Source of the DNA: Nocardioides sp. GY 10113
GTDB lineage: Bacteria > Actinomycetota > Actinomycetes > Propionibacteriales > Nocardioidaceae
Reading direction: 5' to 3'
DNA length: 64,000 nucleotides
Assembly: GCF_004919105.1 (NCBI RefSeq)
Contig: NZ_STGK01000003.1
Location: forward strand, 308,366 to 372,365
Part shown: piece after piece, positions 23,838 to 34,302 of the stretch
Layout of the letters: each line of letters starts with the position of its first letter
How positions within the stretch are numbered: position 1 is the first letter of the stretch
Translations under genes and position numbers: made by a program
Notes under the pieces: model-generated
Database searches by the model: none
What the model saw: the letters and a program-made list of their open reading frames with translations, nothing else
Told to the model about the DNA's origin: nothing

Positions 23838-25214
23838 ATGGGGAACCGACCGACCAGGCTGGTCGCGGCGCTGACCGGCGCCGCCCTGACCGCCACCCTC
23901 GCGCTGACCGGGCCGGCGTACGCCGCGCCGACGCGAGCTGCCACCACCGGCGCGGCGCCGGCCGCCGTGGAGGACGACCCGTCACCGCTGGACGCCCCGT
24001 TCTACCGCTACCGCGGCCGGACGCCGCTGCGGAAGATCGCGCCGGGGACGGTGCTCAAGCGGCGCACCGTCCGCTACAGCATCCAGGGGCTCGACCTGCC
24101 GCTGAAGGCCCGCCAGCTGCTCTTCCGGACCGTCGACGTGCGGCGTCGCCCCGCGCTCGGCGTGACCACGGTCCTCCGGCCCCCGCACGCGTCGGGTCGC
24201 GCGAAGGTGGTCTCCTACCAGTCGTTCTACGACTCCCTCGACCCCTCCGACCAGCCGTCGGCCGCGATCGCCGGCGGCCGCGGCCTGGGGGAGGCGGTGA
24301 CCAACGTCGAGACGGGGCTGATCGCGCCGTTGCTGCTGGCCGGCTACACCGTCAACATCCCCGACACCGAGGGGCAGGGGGCGCACTTCGCGGCCGGTCC
24401 CGAGTACGGCTACGTCACCCTGGACTCGCTGCGCGCGCTGCGGGGGGCCCGGAAGGCGACCGGCGTCGGCCGCCGCGCGCCGATCGGGCTGATCGGCTAC
24501 TCCGGCGGCGCGATCGCCAGCGAGTGGGCGGCCGAGCTCGCGTCGTCGTACGCCCCGGGCGTGGCGCGGCGGATCGTCGGCACCGCCATCGGCGGTGTCC
24601 TGGTCAACCCGGCGCACAACCTGCCGTACGTCGAGGGCTCGACGATCTGGGCGGGCGTGGCGCCGATGGCGCTGATCGGGATCGCGCGGGCGTTCGGGGT
24701 CGACCTGAACCGCTGGGCCAGTCCCGACGGTCGGGAGCTGCTCGCGAAGATGCAGGACGACACGATCGCCGAGGTGCTGGGCTTCCACTCGGGCCTGATG
24801 TGGGGCGACGTGGTCAAGAAGCGCTACCCGGAGCCCCGCAACATCCGGGCGTTCGTGCGGTTCTCCAACCGGCTGATCATGTCGACCGGCGGTACGCCGA
24901 CCGCGCCGATGTTCATCGGGCAGGGCAACGCCGGCGAGCTGGAGGGCACCGACGCCGGCCCCGCGGGCATCGGCCCCGGGGACGGCGTGATGATCACCGG
25001 CGACGTGCGCACCCTGGCCCGCCGGTACTGCCGGCGTGGGGTGCGGGTGCAGTACGAGGAGTACGACCTGTCCCACTTCACCTCGATGGCGCTCTGGCTG
25101 CCCGACGCCTACCCCTGGCTGCTGGACCGGTTCGAGGGCGAGGCGGTACCGAGCAGCTGCGGGTCGATCAAGAAGGGCAACCCGCTGCGCCGGCTCACCT
25201 ACGTCGCGCCCTGA
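23838..25214 (+). CDS. Secreted lipase (LIP family)
   Basis: 458 aa. A Sec signal peptide ends near AYA-AP (about residue 31). The mature part is an alpha/beta hydrolase of the secretory lipase family: nucleophile elbow GYSGGA with Ser222, SYQSFYDSLDPSDQPS in the oxyanion region, IGQGNAGELEGTDA near the acid, and YDLSHFTSMALWLPDA with the probable catalytic His. Likely hydrolyses extracellular esters. ATG 23838 has the ribosome binding site GGAGGAGAG 2-3 nt closer than ideal. It follows the SRPBCC gene by 110 nt. Confidence 0.9.
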   Translation: MGNRPTRLVAALTGAALTATLALTGPAYAAPTRAATTGAAPAAVEDDPSPLDAPFYRYRGRTPLRKIAPGTVLKRRTVRYSIQGLDLPLKARQLLFRTVDVRRRPALGVTTVLRPPHASGRAKVVSYQSFYDSLDPSDQPSAAIAGGRGLGEAVTNVETGLIAPLLLAGYTVNIPDTEGQGAHFAAGPEYGYVTLDSLRALRGARKATGVGRRAPIGLIGYSGGAIASEWAAELASSYAPGVARRIVGTAIGGVLVNPAHNLPYVEGSTIWAGVAPMALIGIARAFGVDLNRWASPDGRELLAKMQDDTIAEVLGFHSGLMWGDVVKKRYPEPRNIRAFVRFSNRLIMSTGGTPTAPMFIGQGNAGELEGTDAGPAGIGPGDGVMITGDVRTLARRYCRRGVRVQYEEYDLSHFTSMALWLPDAYPWLLDRFEGEAVPSSCGSIKKGNPLRRLTYVAP

Positions 25215-25236
25215 CCGGCCCCCGCTCCGGGCTGCG

Positions 25237-25242
25237 TAGGGT
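25237..25242 (+). promoter_or_regulatory. -10 element of glmU (leaderless)
   Basis: TAGGGT ends 6 nt before GTG 25249. No Shine-Dalgarno. Confidence 0.55.
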
Positions 25243-25248
25243 GGTTCC

Positions 25249-26718
25249 GTGACCGAGCAGCTGACCGTCATCGTCCTCGCCGCCGGCGGCGGCACCCGCA
25301 TGAAGTCGAAGACGCCCAAGGTGCTGCACCCGATCGGTGGGCGCAGCATGATCGGGCACGTGCTGGCCGCGGTCGGCGCGCTCGACCCGGCTCGGCTCGT
25401 CGCGGTCGTGGGGCACCAGCGCGAGGTGGTCGGCCCGCACGTCACCGAGCGGGTCCCGGACGCGGTGCTCGCGGTGCAGGAGGACCAGCTCGGCACCGGG
25501 CACGCGGTGCGGGTCGCCCTCGAGGCGCTGGCCGAGGCCGGTCTCGCCCCGGAGTCGGGCACGGTGCTGGTCGCCAACGGCGACACCCCGCTCCTGGAGA
25601 CCGCCACCCTGCAGGCCTTCCTCGACGCCCACACCGCTGCCTCCGCGGCCGTCAGTGTCCTCTCCGGCCTGGTCGAGGACCCGTTCGGCTACGGGCGGAT
25701 CGTCCGCGACGCCGACGGATTCGTGGACGCGATCGTCGAGGAGAAGGACGCCACCGCGGAGCAGCGGGCGATCAACGAGATCAACTCCGGCATCCTCGCC
25801 TTCGACGCGAGCTTCCTCGCCGACTGCGTGACCCGGATCGACAACGACAACGCGAAGGGTGAGTACTACCTGACCACCGCCGTCGGGATCGCCCGCGGCG
25901 ACGGGCTGGTGGTCAGCGCGCACGCCATCGAGGACGAGCTGCAGACCGAGGGCGCCAACGACCGCGCCCAGCTGGCCGCGCTCGGCCGCGAGCTCAACCG
26001 GCGCATCGTCACCCGGTGGATGCGCGACGGCGTCACCGTGATCGACCCCGAGACCACCTGGATCGACGTCGGGGTCGAGCTGGCGCCGGACGTCACCATC
26101 CTGCCGGGCACCCAGCTGCTCGGCGCCACCGTGGTCGCCGAGGACGCGGTGGTCGGCCCCGACACCACGCTGGCCGACTGCGAGGTCGGCGCCGGCGCGC
26201 GGGTCGTCCGGACGCACGCGCAGCTGGCGGTGATCGGCGCCGAGGCCAACGTCGGGCCGTTCAGCTACCTGCGCCCCGGCACCGTGGTCGGTGACCGCGG
26301 CAAGCTCGGCGCGTTCGTGGAGGCCAAGAACGCCGTGCTGGGCGAGGGCGCCAAGGTGCCGCACCTGTCCTACGTGGGTGACGCCGAGATCGGCGAGGGC
26401 ACCAACATCGGCGCCGGCACGATCTTCGCCAACTACGACGGCGTGAACAAGCACCGCACCACGATCGGCCGGCACGCGCGGACCGGGTCCAACAACACCT
26501 TCATCGCCCCCGTCACCGTCGGCGACGGCGCCGGAACCGCCGGCGGCACCACCGTCCGCGAGGACGTCCCGCCGGGTGCGCTCGCCGTCAGCGCGGGCCC
26601 GCAGCGCAACCTGCTGGGCTGGGCCGAGCGCAGCCGCCCGGGCACCGCGCAGGCCCGGGCCGCGGCCGAGGCCTCTGGTGCGGATGTGACCCTCGACACG
26701 AGTGCGACATCTGAGTGA
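25249..26718 (+). CDS. glmU: Bifunctional UDP-GlcNAc pyrophosphorylase / glucosamine-1-P acetyltransferase
   Basis: 489 aa, the normal length for an actinobacterial GlmU. It makes UDP-GlcNAc for peptidoglycan: acetylation of glucosamine-1-phosphate, then uridylyl transfer. The N-terminal uridylyltransferase shows VLAAGGGTRMKSKTPKVLHPI, EDQLGTGHAV, NGDTPLL and EINSGI. The C-terminal left-handed beta-helix shows hexapeptide repeats from about residue 260 (VGVELAPDVTILPGTQLLG onwards) and the active-site region YVGDAEIGEGTNIGAGTIFANYDG. The tail is Ala/Ser-rich. It is followed by prs after 94 nt, the usual actinobacterial pair. Confidence 0.97.
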   Translation: MTEQLTVIVLAAGGGTRMKSKTPKVLHPIGGRSMIGHVLAAVGALDPARLVAVVGHQREVVGPHVTERVPDAVLAVQEDQLGTGHAVRVALEALAEAGLAPESGTVLVANGDTPLLETATLQAFLDAHTAASAAVSVLSGLVEDPFGYGRIVRDADGFVDAIVEEKDATAEQRAINEINSGILAFDASFLADCVTRIDNDNAKGEYYLTTAVGIARGDGLVVSAHAIEDELQTEGANDRAQLAALGRELNRRIVTRWMRDGVTVIDPETTWIDVGVELAPDVTILPGTQLLGATVVAEDAVVGPDTTLADCEVGAGARVVRTHAQLAVIGAEANVGPFSYLRPGTVVGDRGKLGAFVEAKNAVLGEGAKVPHLSYVGDAEIGEGTNIGAGTIFANYDGVNKHRTTIGRHARTGSNNTFIAPVTVGDGAGTAGGTTVREDVPPGALAVSAGPQRNLLGWAERSRPGTAQARAAAEASGADVTLDTSATSE

Positions 26719-26812
26719 CGCTGGGGTGAACGCCGGTTGGGAGCAACCGGCAGTTGGCGGCAGAATCGGAAACCGACACCCCCAGCGGCGACGACCCCCA
26801 GGAGCCCTCCCC

Positions 26813-27793
26813 ATGAGCGGACTGAAGCGGACCACCGAGAAGAACCTGATGGTCTTCAGCGGTCGGGCACACCCCGAGCTGGCCGAGGAGGTCGCGGAGC
26901 TCCTCGGTACCCAGCTGGTCCCGTCCTCGGCGTACGAGTTCGCCAACGGCGAGATCTACGTCCGCTACGAGGAGTCCGTCCGCGGCTGCGACGCCTTCGT
27001 GATCCAGAGCCACACCGCTCCGATCAACGAGTGGATCATGGAGCAGCTGATCATGGTCGACGCGCTCAAGCGCGCCTCGGCCAAGCGGATCACCGTGGTC
27101 ATGCCGTTCTGGGGCTACAGCCGCCAGGACAAGAAGCACCGCGGCCGCGAGCCGATCTCGGCCCGCCTGATGGCCGACCTGTTCAAGTCCGCCGGCGCCG
27201 ACCGGATCATCACCGTCGACCTGCACGCCGACCAGCTCCAGGGCTTCTTCGACGGCCCCGTCGACCACCTGATGGCGCTGCCGCTGCTCACCGACTACAT
27301 CAAGGACAAGTACGGCGACCAGCCGCTCGCCGTGGTCTCCCCGGACGCCGGTCGGATCAAGGTCGCCGAGCGGTGGTCGGCCCGCCTCGACGGCGCGCCG
27401 CTGGCGTTCATCCACAAGTCCCGCGACATCAACCGGCCCAACGAGACCGTCGCCAACCGCGTCGTCGGTGAGGTCGCCGGCCGGATGTGCGTGCTGACCG
27501 ACGACATGATCGACACCGGCGGCACCATCGTGAAGGCCGCCGAGGCCCTGATGGACGCCGGCGCCCTGGGCGTGATCCTGGCCGCCACCCACCCGATCCT
27601 CTCGGACCCGGCCGTGGACCGGCTCAAGAACTGCTGCGCCACCGAGGTGGTCATCACCAACACCCTCCCGGTGCCGCCGGCCAAGCAGTTCGACAAGCTC
27701 ACCACGCTGTCGATCGCCCCGATGATCTCGCGCGCGATCCGCGAGGTCTTCGAGGACGGCTCCGTGACCTCCATGTTCGACGGCCACGCCTGA
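26813..27793 (+). CDS. prs: Ribose-phosphate pyrophosphokinase
   Basis: 326 aa. Makes PRPP from ribose-5-phosphate and ATP, for nucleotide, His and Trp synthesis. Seen: NLMVFSGRAHPELAEEVAELLG, FANGEIYVRYEESVRG, YSRQDKKHRGREPISARLMADL, DLHADQLQGFF, the PRPP loop DDMIDTGGTIVKAAEAL, and FDKLTTLSIAPMI. Class I Prs with regulatory-site residues present. ATG 26813 has AGGAG about 9 nt upstream and a leader of roughly 90 nt after glmU. A 9-bp hairpin (27802-27831) ends the unit. Confidence 0.97.
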   Translation: MSGLKRTTEKNLMVFSGRAHPELAEEVAELLGTQLVPSSAYEFANGEIYVRYEESVRGCDAFVIQSHTAPINEWIMEQLIMVDALKRASAKRITVVMPFWGYSRQDKKHRGREPISARLMADLFKSAGADRIITVDLHADQLQGFFDGPVDHLMALPLLTDYIKDKYGDQPLAVVSPDAGRIKVAERWSARLDGAPLAFIHKSRDINRPNETVANRVVGEVAGRMCVLTDDMIDTGGTIVKAAEALMDAGALGVILAATHPILSDPAVDRLKNCCATEVVITNTLPVPPAKQFDKLTTLSIAPMISRAIREVFEDGSVTSMFDGHA

Positions 27794-27801
27794 GTTGGAT
27801 G

Positions 27802-27831
27802 GTCCGAGCGTGTCTCTCGCTGCGCTCGGAC
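27802..27831 (+). terminator. Hairpin after prs
   Basis: GTCCGAGCG pairs with CGCTCGGAC across 12 nt, 8 nt after the prs stop. There is no U-tract. Confidence 0.5.
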
Positions 27832-28032
27832 ACGCTGCCGGACCCGCGGTCCAGGTTGGCTCGGTGCCAGGTCCGCTGGCGGCTCCTGGCGGCTGCACGC
27901 GGAGAAGCTCGCTCGCGCCCTCCGGTCACTCCTTCGTCGTTCCCTCCGGTGCGCTTGCTTCGCGTTCTCCGCGGTAGCAGCCGTCGATCCGCCGGCACCC
28001 GGCGGGTGGGTCCGGCGGTCGCCCAGGAGAGC

Positions 28033-28066
28033 GAAGCCCCCTGCACCGGCCGGTGCAGGGGGCTTC
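28033..28066. terminator. Perfect 17+17 palindrome between prs and the betaine transporter genes
   Basis: GAAGCCCCCTGCACCGG is directly followed by its exact reverse complement, then GTCGT. It lies 18 nt past the end of the convergent ABC-transporter gene and probably terminates that operon. Confidence 0.7.
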
Positions 28067-28083
28067 GTCGTACCGGGGGAGGG

Positions 28084-28980
28084 TCAGCCCTGGAGGGCGT
28101 CCGCCCAGTCGGCGTTCTCCTCGAGCCAGGCGGCGACGGCGTCGGACTCCTTGCCCTGGCCGTACTCGTTGACGACCATGTCCTCGAGCGAGCCGTACTC
28201 CTCGTCGGAGAGGGTGGCGTTGCCGATCATCTCGGCGGCCTCGGGGAAGTCCTCGGCGAAGCCGGTGCGGCCGAGCTCGTGCAGGCCCTCGGCCTCGCCC
28301 AGCGCGCCCTCGGGGTCGGCGAGGTCCTTCACGGGGAAGGCGCTGTTGGCCCAGAACGGCCGCCACAGGGTGACCACGATGTCCTCGTTCGCCTCGGTGG
28401 CCTTCTTGAGCTCGGCCAGCATCGCGGTGGTGGAGGACTCGACCAGCGTGTAGTCGTCGTCGAGGCCGTAGGCCGGCATCACCGACTCCTTGGCGACCTT
28501 GGTCAGGCCGGCGCCGGGCTCGATGCCGATGATCTTGCCGTCGTAGACGTCGGCCTTGCCGGCCAGGTCGGCGATCGAGTCGATCTCGCTGTACTCGGGC
28601 ACGGCGAAGGTGAGCTTCGCGGCGTCGTAGTAGGTGCCGAGGTCCTCGATGTCGTCGCCGTACTTCTCCATGTAGGAGGCGTGGGTGACCTCGGGCCAGG
28701 CGGAGGGGTAGATGTCGATGTCGCCGTTCGCGAGGCCGGTGTAGAGGGGGGCGGCCTCGGAGAACTCCTCGATCTCCACGATGTAGCCCTCGCCCTCGAG
28801 CAGGTCCTTCCACAGGTGGGCCATGCTCAGGCCGTCGGTCCACGAGGGGATGATCCCCATGGTGATCGTCGAGTCCTCGCCGGCGGCAGCGTCGTCAGAG
28901 CCGCACGCGGTGGCCGTCAGCCCCAGGGCGAGGATGCTCGCTCCGGCAATGCTCCGGCGCAGGGTCCGCTTGCTGTTCAT
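28084..28980 (-). CDS. Glycine betaine/choline-type ABC transporter substrate-binding lipoprotein
   Basis: 298 aa. Signal peptide with lipobox ending at Cys26 (TATAC). The mature protein has the OpuAC/ProX fold: ITMGIIPSWTDGLSMAHLWKDLLEGEGY, EAAPLYTGLANGDIDIYPSAWPEV, GKIIGIEPGAG, VVTLWRPFWANSAF. Trp residues for quaternary-ammonium binding are frequent, so glycine betaine, choline or carnitine is the likely ligand, in osmoprotection or carbon use. It is the last gene of a three-gene operon (proV-type, proW-type, then this), 105 nt after the permease. The symbol is left blank because the substrate is not certain. Confidence 0.92.
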   Translation of the reverse strand: MNSKRTLRRSIAGASILALGLTATACGSDDAAAGEDSTITMGIIPSWTDGLSMAHLWKDLLEGEGYIVEIEEFSEAAPLYTGLANGDIDIYPSAWPEVTHASYMEKYGDDIEDLGTYYDAAKLTFAVPEYSEIDSIADLAGKADVYDGKIIGIEPGAGLTKVAKESVMPAYGLDDDYTLVESSTTAMLAELKKATEANEDIVVTLWRPFWANSAFPVKDLADPEGALGEAEGLHELGRTGFAEDFPEAAEMIGNATLSDEEYGSLEDMVVNEYGQGKESDAVAAWLEENADWADALQG

Positions 28981-29085
28981 TCGTGATTCCTCTCGTCGTG
29001 CACGTGCGCGCCCGTCTGGTCCGGGCGCCCGTTGTCTCCGGCGGGGTCGTGCGTGCCCCGCCGGCGGCTGGTTCGGGGTCATGCG

Positions 29086-30017
29086 TCAGGCGTTCGCGCC
29101 CTCCTTCGCCGGTACGGCGGAGCGCCGGCGCAGCAGCGACCGGACCGTGCCCGGGCTCCGCTGTCGCTGGCCCGCCGCGGCGGTGACGCGGTCGAGGAAG
29201 ATCGCCAGCACGACGACCGAGAGGCCGGCTTCGAAGCCGAGCCCGATGTCGAGCCGTGAGATCGAGGTGGTCACCTGGCTGCCCAGGCCGCCGCCGCCGA
29301 CCAGGCCGGCGATCACGGCCATGGAGAGCGCGAGCATGATCACCTGGTTGATGCCGGCCATCACCGTCGGCAGGGCCAGGGGGAGCTGCACCTCGCGCAG
29401 GATCTGACGCGGGGTCGCGCCGAACGCGTGGCCGGCCTCGACCACCTCGGCGTCGACCTGGCGGATGCCGAGCTCGGTGAGCCGGACGCCGGGCGGCAGG
29501 GCGAAGATGACGGTGGCGACCAGGGCGCCGGAGGGGCCGATGCTGAACAGCGTCACGACGGGCACCAGCCACACGAACGCCGGCATCGTCTGCATCAGGT
29601 CCATGGCCGGGCGGATGGCCCGGCTCGCGCGCTCCGAGCGCGCCGCGAGGATGCCCAGCGGGATCCCGATCGCCAGGGCGACCAGTGTCGCGACCAGGAT
29701 CAGGGCGAGGGTGACCATGGCGTTCTCCCACTGGTCCATCCCGATCACGGCGGCGAGGCCGAGGAACGAGCCGAGGCCGAGCCTCCAGTCCTTGACCAGC
29801 CAGGCCAGCAGCGCCAGCACGGCGGCGAGCAGCAGCGGCGCCGGCGCGGTGAGCAGGTCGGCCAGACCGTCGACGGTGCTCTCGATGCCGTCCGCGAGGG
29901 AGTCGAAGAACGGGCCGAAGTGATCCTGGACCCAGTCGAAACCGTCGCTGATCCACTCGCCGACCGGCAGCCGCGGCACGCCGTCGACGTTCTCGGTGGC
30001 GGTCACGACCTGCGCGC

Positions 30018-30021
<4 letters not shown>
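29086..30021 (-). CDS. Betaine-type ABC transporter permease (ProW-like)
   Basis: 311 aa. Integral membrane permease with seven or so hydrophobic segments. The binding-protein-dependent transport signature with the EAA loop is VEAGHAFGATPRQILREVQLPLALPTVMAGINQVIMLALSMAVIAGLVGGGGLG. An N-terminal about 50-residue segment (GEWISDGFDWVQDHFGPFFDSLADGIESTVDG) matches the ProW leader. ATG 30021 overlaps the stop codon of the ATPase gene by 4 nt (ATGA), so translation is coupled. Confidence 0.93.
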
Positions 30022-31250
<1,229 letters not shown>

Positions 31251-31629
31251 CCGGGTGCTCCTCAACCGTGGGCGCGGACCTGTCGTCCACACCGCTCGTC
31301 ACGGCCGGAACACGCACACCACGACACCACGCGGCGGATGCGAAGGGGCACCTGCGCCGGGGCAGAATCGCGGGCTACGAGGAGTGGCGCATCAGGCGCC
31401 GCCCGGGTCCCGAGCCGCCCCAGGACCGTCGCACAGGTCTGGTTGACGGTTCAACCTGGCGTCGAGGCGGCGACAGCGCGGCTCGCGGCGCCTCGCGCGC
31501 GTAGGTAGCAGACCGCTCGCGCGGCGTCGCACGTCCCCCTCGGGGACGTCGAAACGTGAGAGAGGTCATGGTCGAGGCGGCCCCGAGGAGGGCCCAGGAC
31601 CGCCCCGTCAGTGCCCGGTCAGCGCCCGG
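31251..31629. other. 379-bp gap upstream of the betaine transporter operon
   Basis: No gene is supported. It contains a 16-bp palindrome (31441-31456), a short hairpin CGTCCCC/GGGGACG around 31531-31548, and the start of an 11-bp tandem repeat (31611-31654) that enters the pepN gene. Confidence 0.55.
31441..31456. promoter_or_regulatory. Candidate operator upstream of the betaine transporter operon
   Basis: GGTTGA-CGGT-TCAACC is a perfect inverted repeat about 190 bp upstream of the ATPase start codon. The regulator is unknown. Confidence 0.35.
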
Positions 31630-31654
31630 TCAGCGCCCGGTCAGTGCCCGGTCG
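31611..31654. repeat. 11-bp tandem repeat x4 spanning the pepN stop codon
   Basis: Units GTGCCCGGTCA, GCGCCCGGTCA, GCGCCCGGTCA and GTGCCCGGTCG lie head to tail. Because the unit is not a multiple of 3 and contains TCA, each copy number would change the C-terminus or stop of pepN (31630-31632). Confidence 0.8.
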
Positions 31655-34062
31655 AGGTCGTCGAGGGCGTCGTTCCAGGTGCGCGCCAGGACGGTCGGCA
31701 CCTCGCCGTCGAGCACCTCCGCGAGCCGGTCGCGCAGCTGCTGGCGCGCCGCCCCGGTCATCGGCAGGTACGGGAACGCGCGACCGATGATCTGGCTCAT
31801 CGCCTGTCCGGACGCGGTCGCCAGGGCCAGCCCCTCGACCAGGTAGCGGTCCAGGTACGGCGCCACCAGGTCCGCCTGCTCCCAGCCCCAGAAGCCGGCC
31901 GCGGCGGCGGTCAGCTCGTGGTTGCCGAGCCCGCCGCCCATCAGCCGGGCCCAGGCCTCCGCCTTGGCCTCCGGAGTCGGCACCGCGGCGTGCGCCGCGA
32001 GCGCGGCGAGGTGGCCGGAGACGGAACGGTCGCGCTCCTCCTCGGCGGCGATGAACGACGGGTCGCCGAGCTCGGCCAGGCGGCGGACGGCGATCCATCG
32101 GACCTCCTGGTCCAGGGCGGTGCCGTGCAGCCAGCGCACCAGCAGGTCGCGGTCGCGGGTGGTGCCGGCCAGCGCTCGCAGCGCGGCCGGCTCCAGCGCC
32201 GGCTCGTCCTCGGCGAGCGCGGCGTGGCAGACCTCCTCGACGCTGCGGAAGAAGGCGGGCAGGTCCTCGGGCGCGGCGTACAGGCGGGCGATCCGCAGCG
32301 CGGCGGCGAGCACGGACTCGAAGATCACCGGGTCGCGCTCCACCCGCAGGTGGCGGCCGAGGAGCGCGCTGAGGTCGGCCAGTGAGCTGCCGTGCGACTC
32401 GACCCGGTCGATCACCGCCCACCACAGCACGGCCCGGGTCAGGGACGACTCCATCGCCGACAGGTGCCGGGTGACGACCTCCCACGAGTGGTCGTCCAGG
32501 CGCAGCGCGACGAAGGTCTCGTCGCCGGCGTTGGGAACGACCACGCGGCCGGCCAGCCCCTCCAGCACCAGCGGCTCGTCGTCCAGGTCGACGGTTCGGG
32601 TCTCCACCAGGCGCAGGTGGTCGTCGTACGCGCTGACGGTGAACCGGTGCGGACGCGACCCGTGCCGGGTGAGCACCGGCACCCAGTCCCGTCGCGTCAC
32701 CTCGATCGTGTCGAAGCCGGTGGTGCGCAGCCACTTCTCCGCCCAGCCGCGGACGTCGCGGTCGGTCTCGGCGTCGAGCGCGTCGAGGAAGTCGGCGAGG
32801 GTGGCGTTGCCGAAGGCGTGGCTGCGCAGGTGGCGGTTGACGCCGGCCAGGAAGTCCTCGCCCAGCCAGGTGCCGAGCTGGCGGAGCACGGCGTTGCCCT
32901 TGGCGTAGGTGATCATGTCGAAGTTCGCGAACGCCGTGTCGGCGTCGATGAGCTGCTCGGCGTCCTCGGCGATCCGGTGCGTGGAGCGGCGCAGGTCGGC
33001 GCGGTACCCGGTCGGCTTCCGGGTCAGCGCCGCGGTGGTCCAGGCGTCGTCGTAGCCCGCGGCGAGCGCGGCCACCTCGTAGCCCATGTAGTCGGCGAAG
33101 GACTCGTTGAGCCAGGTGTCCTGCCACCACTCCATGGTCACCAGGTCGCCGAACCACATGTGGGCCATCTCGTGGGCGATCGTGTTCGCCAGCCACTGCC
33201 GCTGCAGGGCCGTCGGCGCCCCCTGGACCAGGTACTGGTCGCGGAACGCCACGCAGCCCGGGAACTCCATCGCGCCCCAGTTGAGGCCCGGGGTGAAGAC
33301 CTGCTGGTAGTCGTCGAAGGCGTACGGCGGGTCGAAGGCCTCGGTGAACCAGCGGAAGCAGGTGCTGGTGATCCGGCGCAGCTCGGCGGCGTCGCGGCGC
33401 AGCTCCCGCTCCTGCGAGGCGCGGGCGTGCCAGCCGAACGGCAGGGCGCCGGACTCGGCGTGCTCGTACGGCTCCTCCCAGGTCTCCGAGACCCACGGTC
33501 CGGCGGCCACGAAGAACAGGTACGTCGAGATCGGTGGCGTCGGCGCGAACGAGAACCGGCGGGCGCCCCCGTCCTCGCCCTCCCGCTCCTGGCTGATCGC
33601 CAGCCCGTTGGCCAGCACCGTCCAGTGGGCGGGGCCGGTCACCGAGACCGTGAACGTGGTCTTCAGGTCGGGCTGGTCGAAGCAGGGGATCACCTTGTGC
33701 GCGATGTCCATCGCGGTGAACGCGCAGACGTAGCGCTCGCCGTCCGCGGGGTCGACGGTGACCGTCATCCCGTCACCGTCGGTGACGTAGGGGAGGGTCG
33801 CGGTCACCCGCACCTCGTTGCTGGCGGCCAGGCCGTCCAGCGCGATCCGTCCGTCGGCGTACGGCGCGGGCTGGCCGTCGAGCGTCACGTCCCGCGCGCC
33901 GTCCAGTTCGAGGAACGTGCTCGCGCCGGGCTCGGCGCAGGAGAACCGCACCGTCGCGTCGACCGTGTACTCCTCGGTGGAGCGCAGGTCGAGGTGGACG
34001 GTGGTGTGGACGTCGGAGACGAGTGCCGCGCGATCGCGGGCTTCGGGAAGCTTCAGGGCCAC
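31630..34062 (-). CDS. pepN: Aminopeptidase N (M1 family)
   Basis: 810 aa from GTG 34062. Zinc aminopeptidase that removes N-terminal residues from peptides in the cytoplasm. The zinc site is HEMAH (His297, His301) with Glu320 in WLNESFADYMGYE, an HExxH-18-E motif. The exopeptidase motif reads GAMEF (263-267) rather than the usual GAMEN. The N-terminal beta domain and the C-terminal ERAP1-like helical domain (from about 500) are present. GTG 34062 was chosen because VALKLPEARDRAALV aligns with the MALPNLTRDQAVERAALI type N-terminus and TAGTGT (34070-34075, minus strand) lies 7 nt upstream. Its stop lies inside a tandem repeat. Confidence 0.93.
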   Translation of the reverse strand: MALKLPEARDRAALVSDVHTTVHLDLRSTEEYTVDATVRFSCAEPGASTFLELDGARDVTLDGQPAPYADGRIALDGLAASNEVRVTATLPYVTDGDGMTVTVDPADGERYVCAFTAMDIAHKVIPCFDQPDLKTTFTVSVTGPAHWTVLANGLAISQEREGEDGGARRFSFAPTPPISTYLFFVAAGPWVSETWEEPYEHAESGALPFGWHARASQERELRRDAAELRRITSTCFRWFTEAFDPPYAFDDYQQVFTPGLNWGAMEFPGCVAFRDQYLVQGAPTALQRQWLANTIAHEMAHMWFGDLVTMEWWQDTWLNESFADYMGYEVAALAAGYDDAWTTAALTRKPTGYRADLRRSTHRIAEDAEQLIDADTAFANFDMITYAKGNAVLRQLGTWLGEDFLAGVNRHLRSHAFGNATLADFLDALDAETDRDVRGWAEKWLRTTGFDTIEVTRRDWVPVLTRHGSRPHRFTVSAYDDHLRLVETRTVDLDDEPLVLEGLAGRVVVPNAGDETFVALRLDDHSWEVVTRHLSAMESSLTRAVLWWAVIDRVESHGSSLADLSALLGRHLRVERDPVIFESVLAAALRIARLYAAPEDLPAFFRSVEEVCHAALAEDEPALEPAALRALAGTTRDRDLLVRWLHGTALDQEVRWIAVRRLAELGDPSFIAAEEERDRSVSGHLAALAAHAAVPTPEAKAEAWARLMGGGLGNHELTAAAAGFWGWEQADLVAPYLDRYLVEGLALATASGQAMSQIIGRAFPYLPMTGAARQQLRDRLAEVLDGEVPTVLARTWNDALDDLDRALTGR

Positions 34063-34069
34063 GCCGTCC

Positions 34070-34075
34070 ACACTA
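34070..34075 (-). promoter_or_regulatory. -10 element of pepN
   Basis: TAGTGT on the minus strand ends 7 nt before GTG 34062. This helps choose that start over two upstream GTG codons. Confidence 0.5.
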
Positions 34076-34302
34076 GGCCCGCGCCGCCGATTGGCACTCG
34101 GCACCGGTGGCTACGTAGACTCCTGTGGTTGCCTCGGCGAGGGAGCACTAGCTGACTCCGTGATCGACTGGGCCGAATGACGTCATGCGCCGCGCGCGGA
34201 CGGTTCGGTGCCGCCGGTCACCGGATCCCGCAGCGCGGCGCTCTGCATTTCCCGCCCGGGGCCTCACGTACACGCCACCCCACCAGCGACGAGGGAGACT
34301 CC

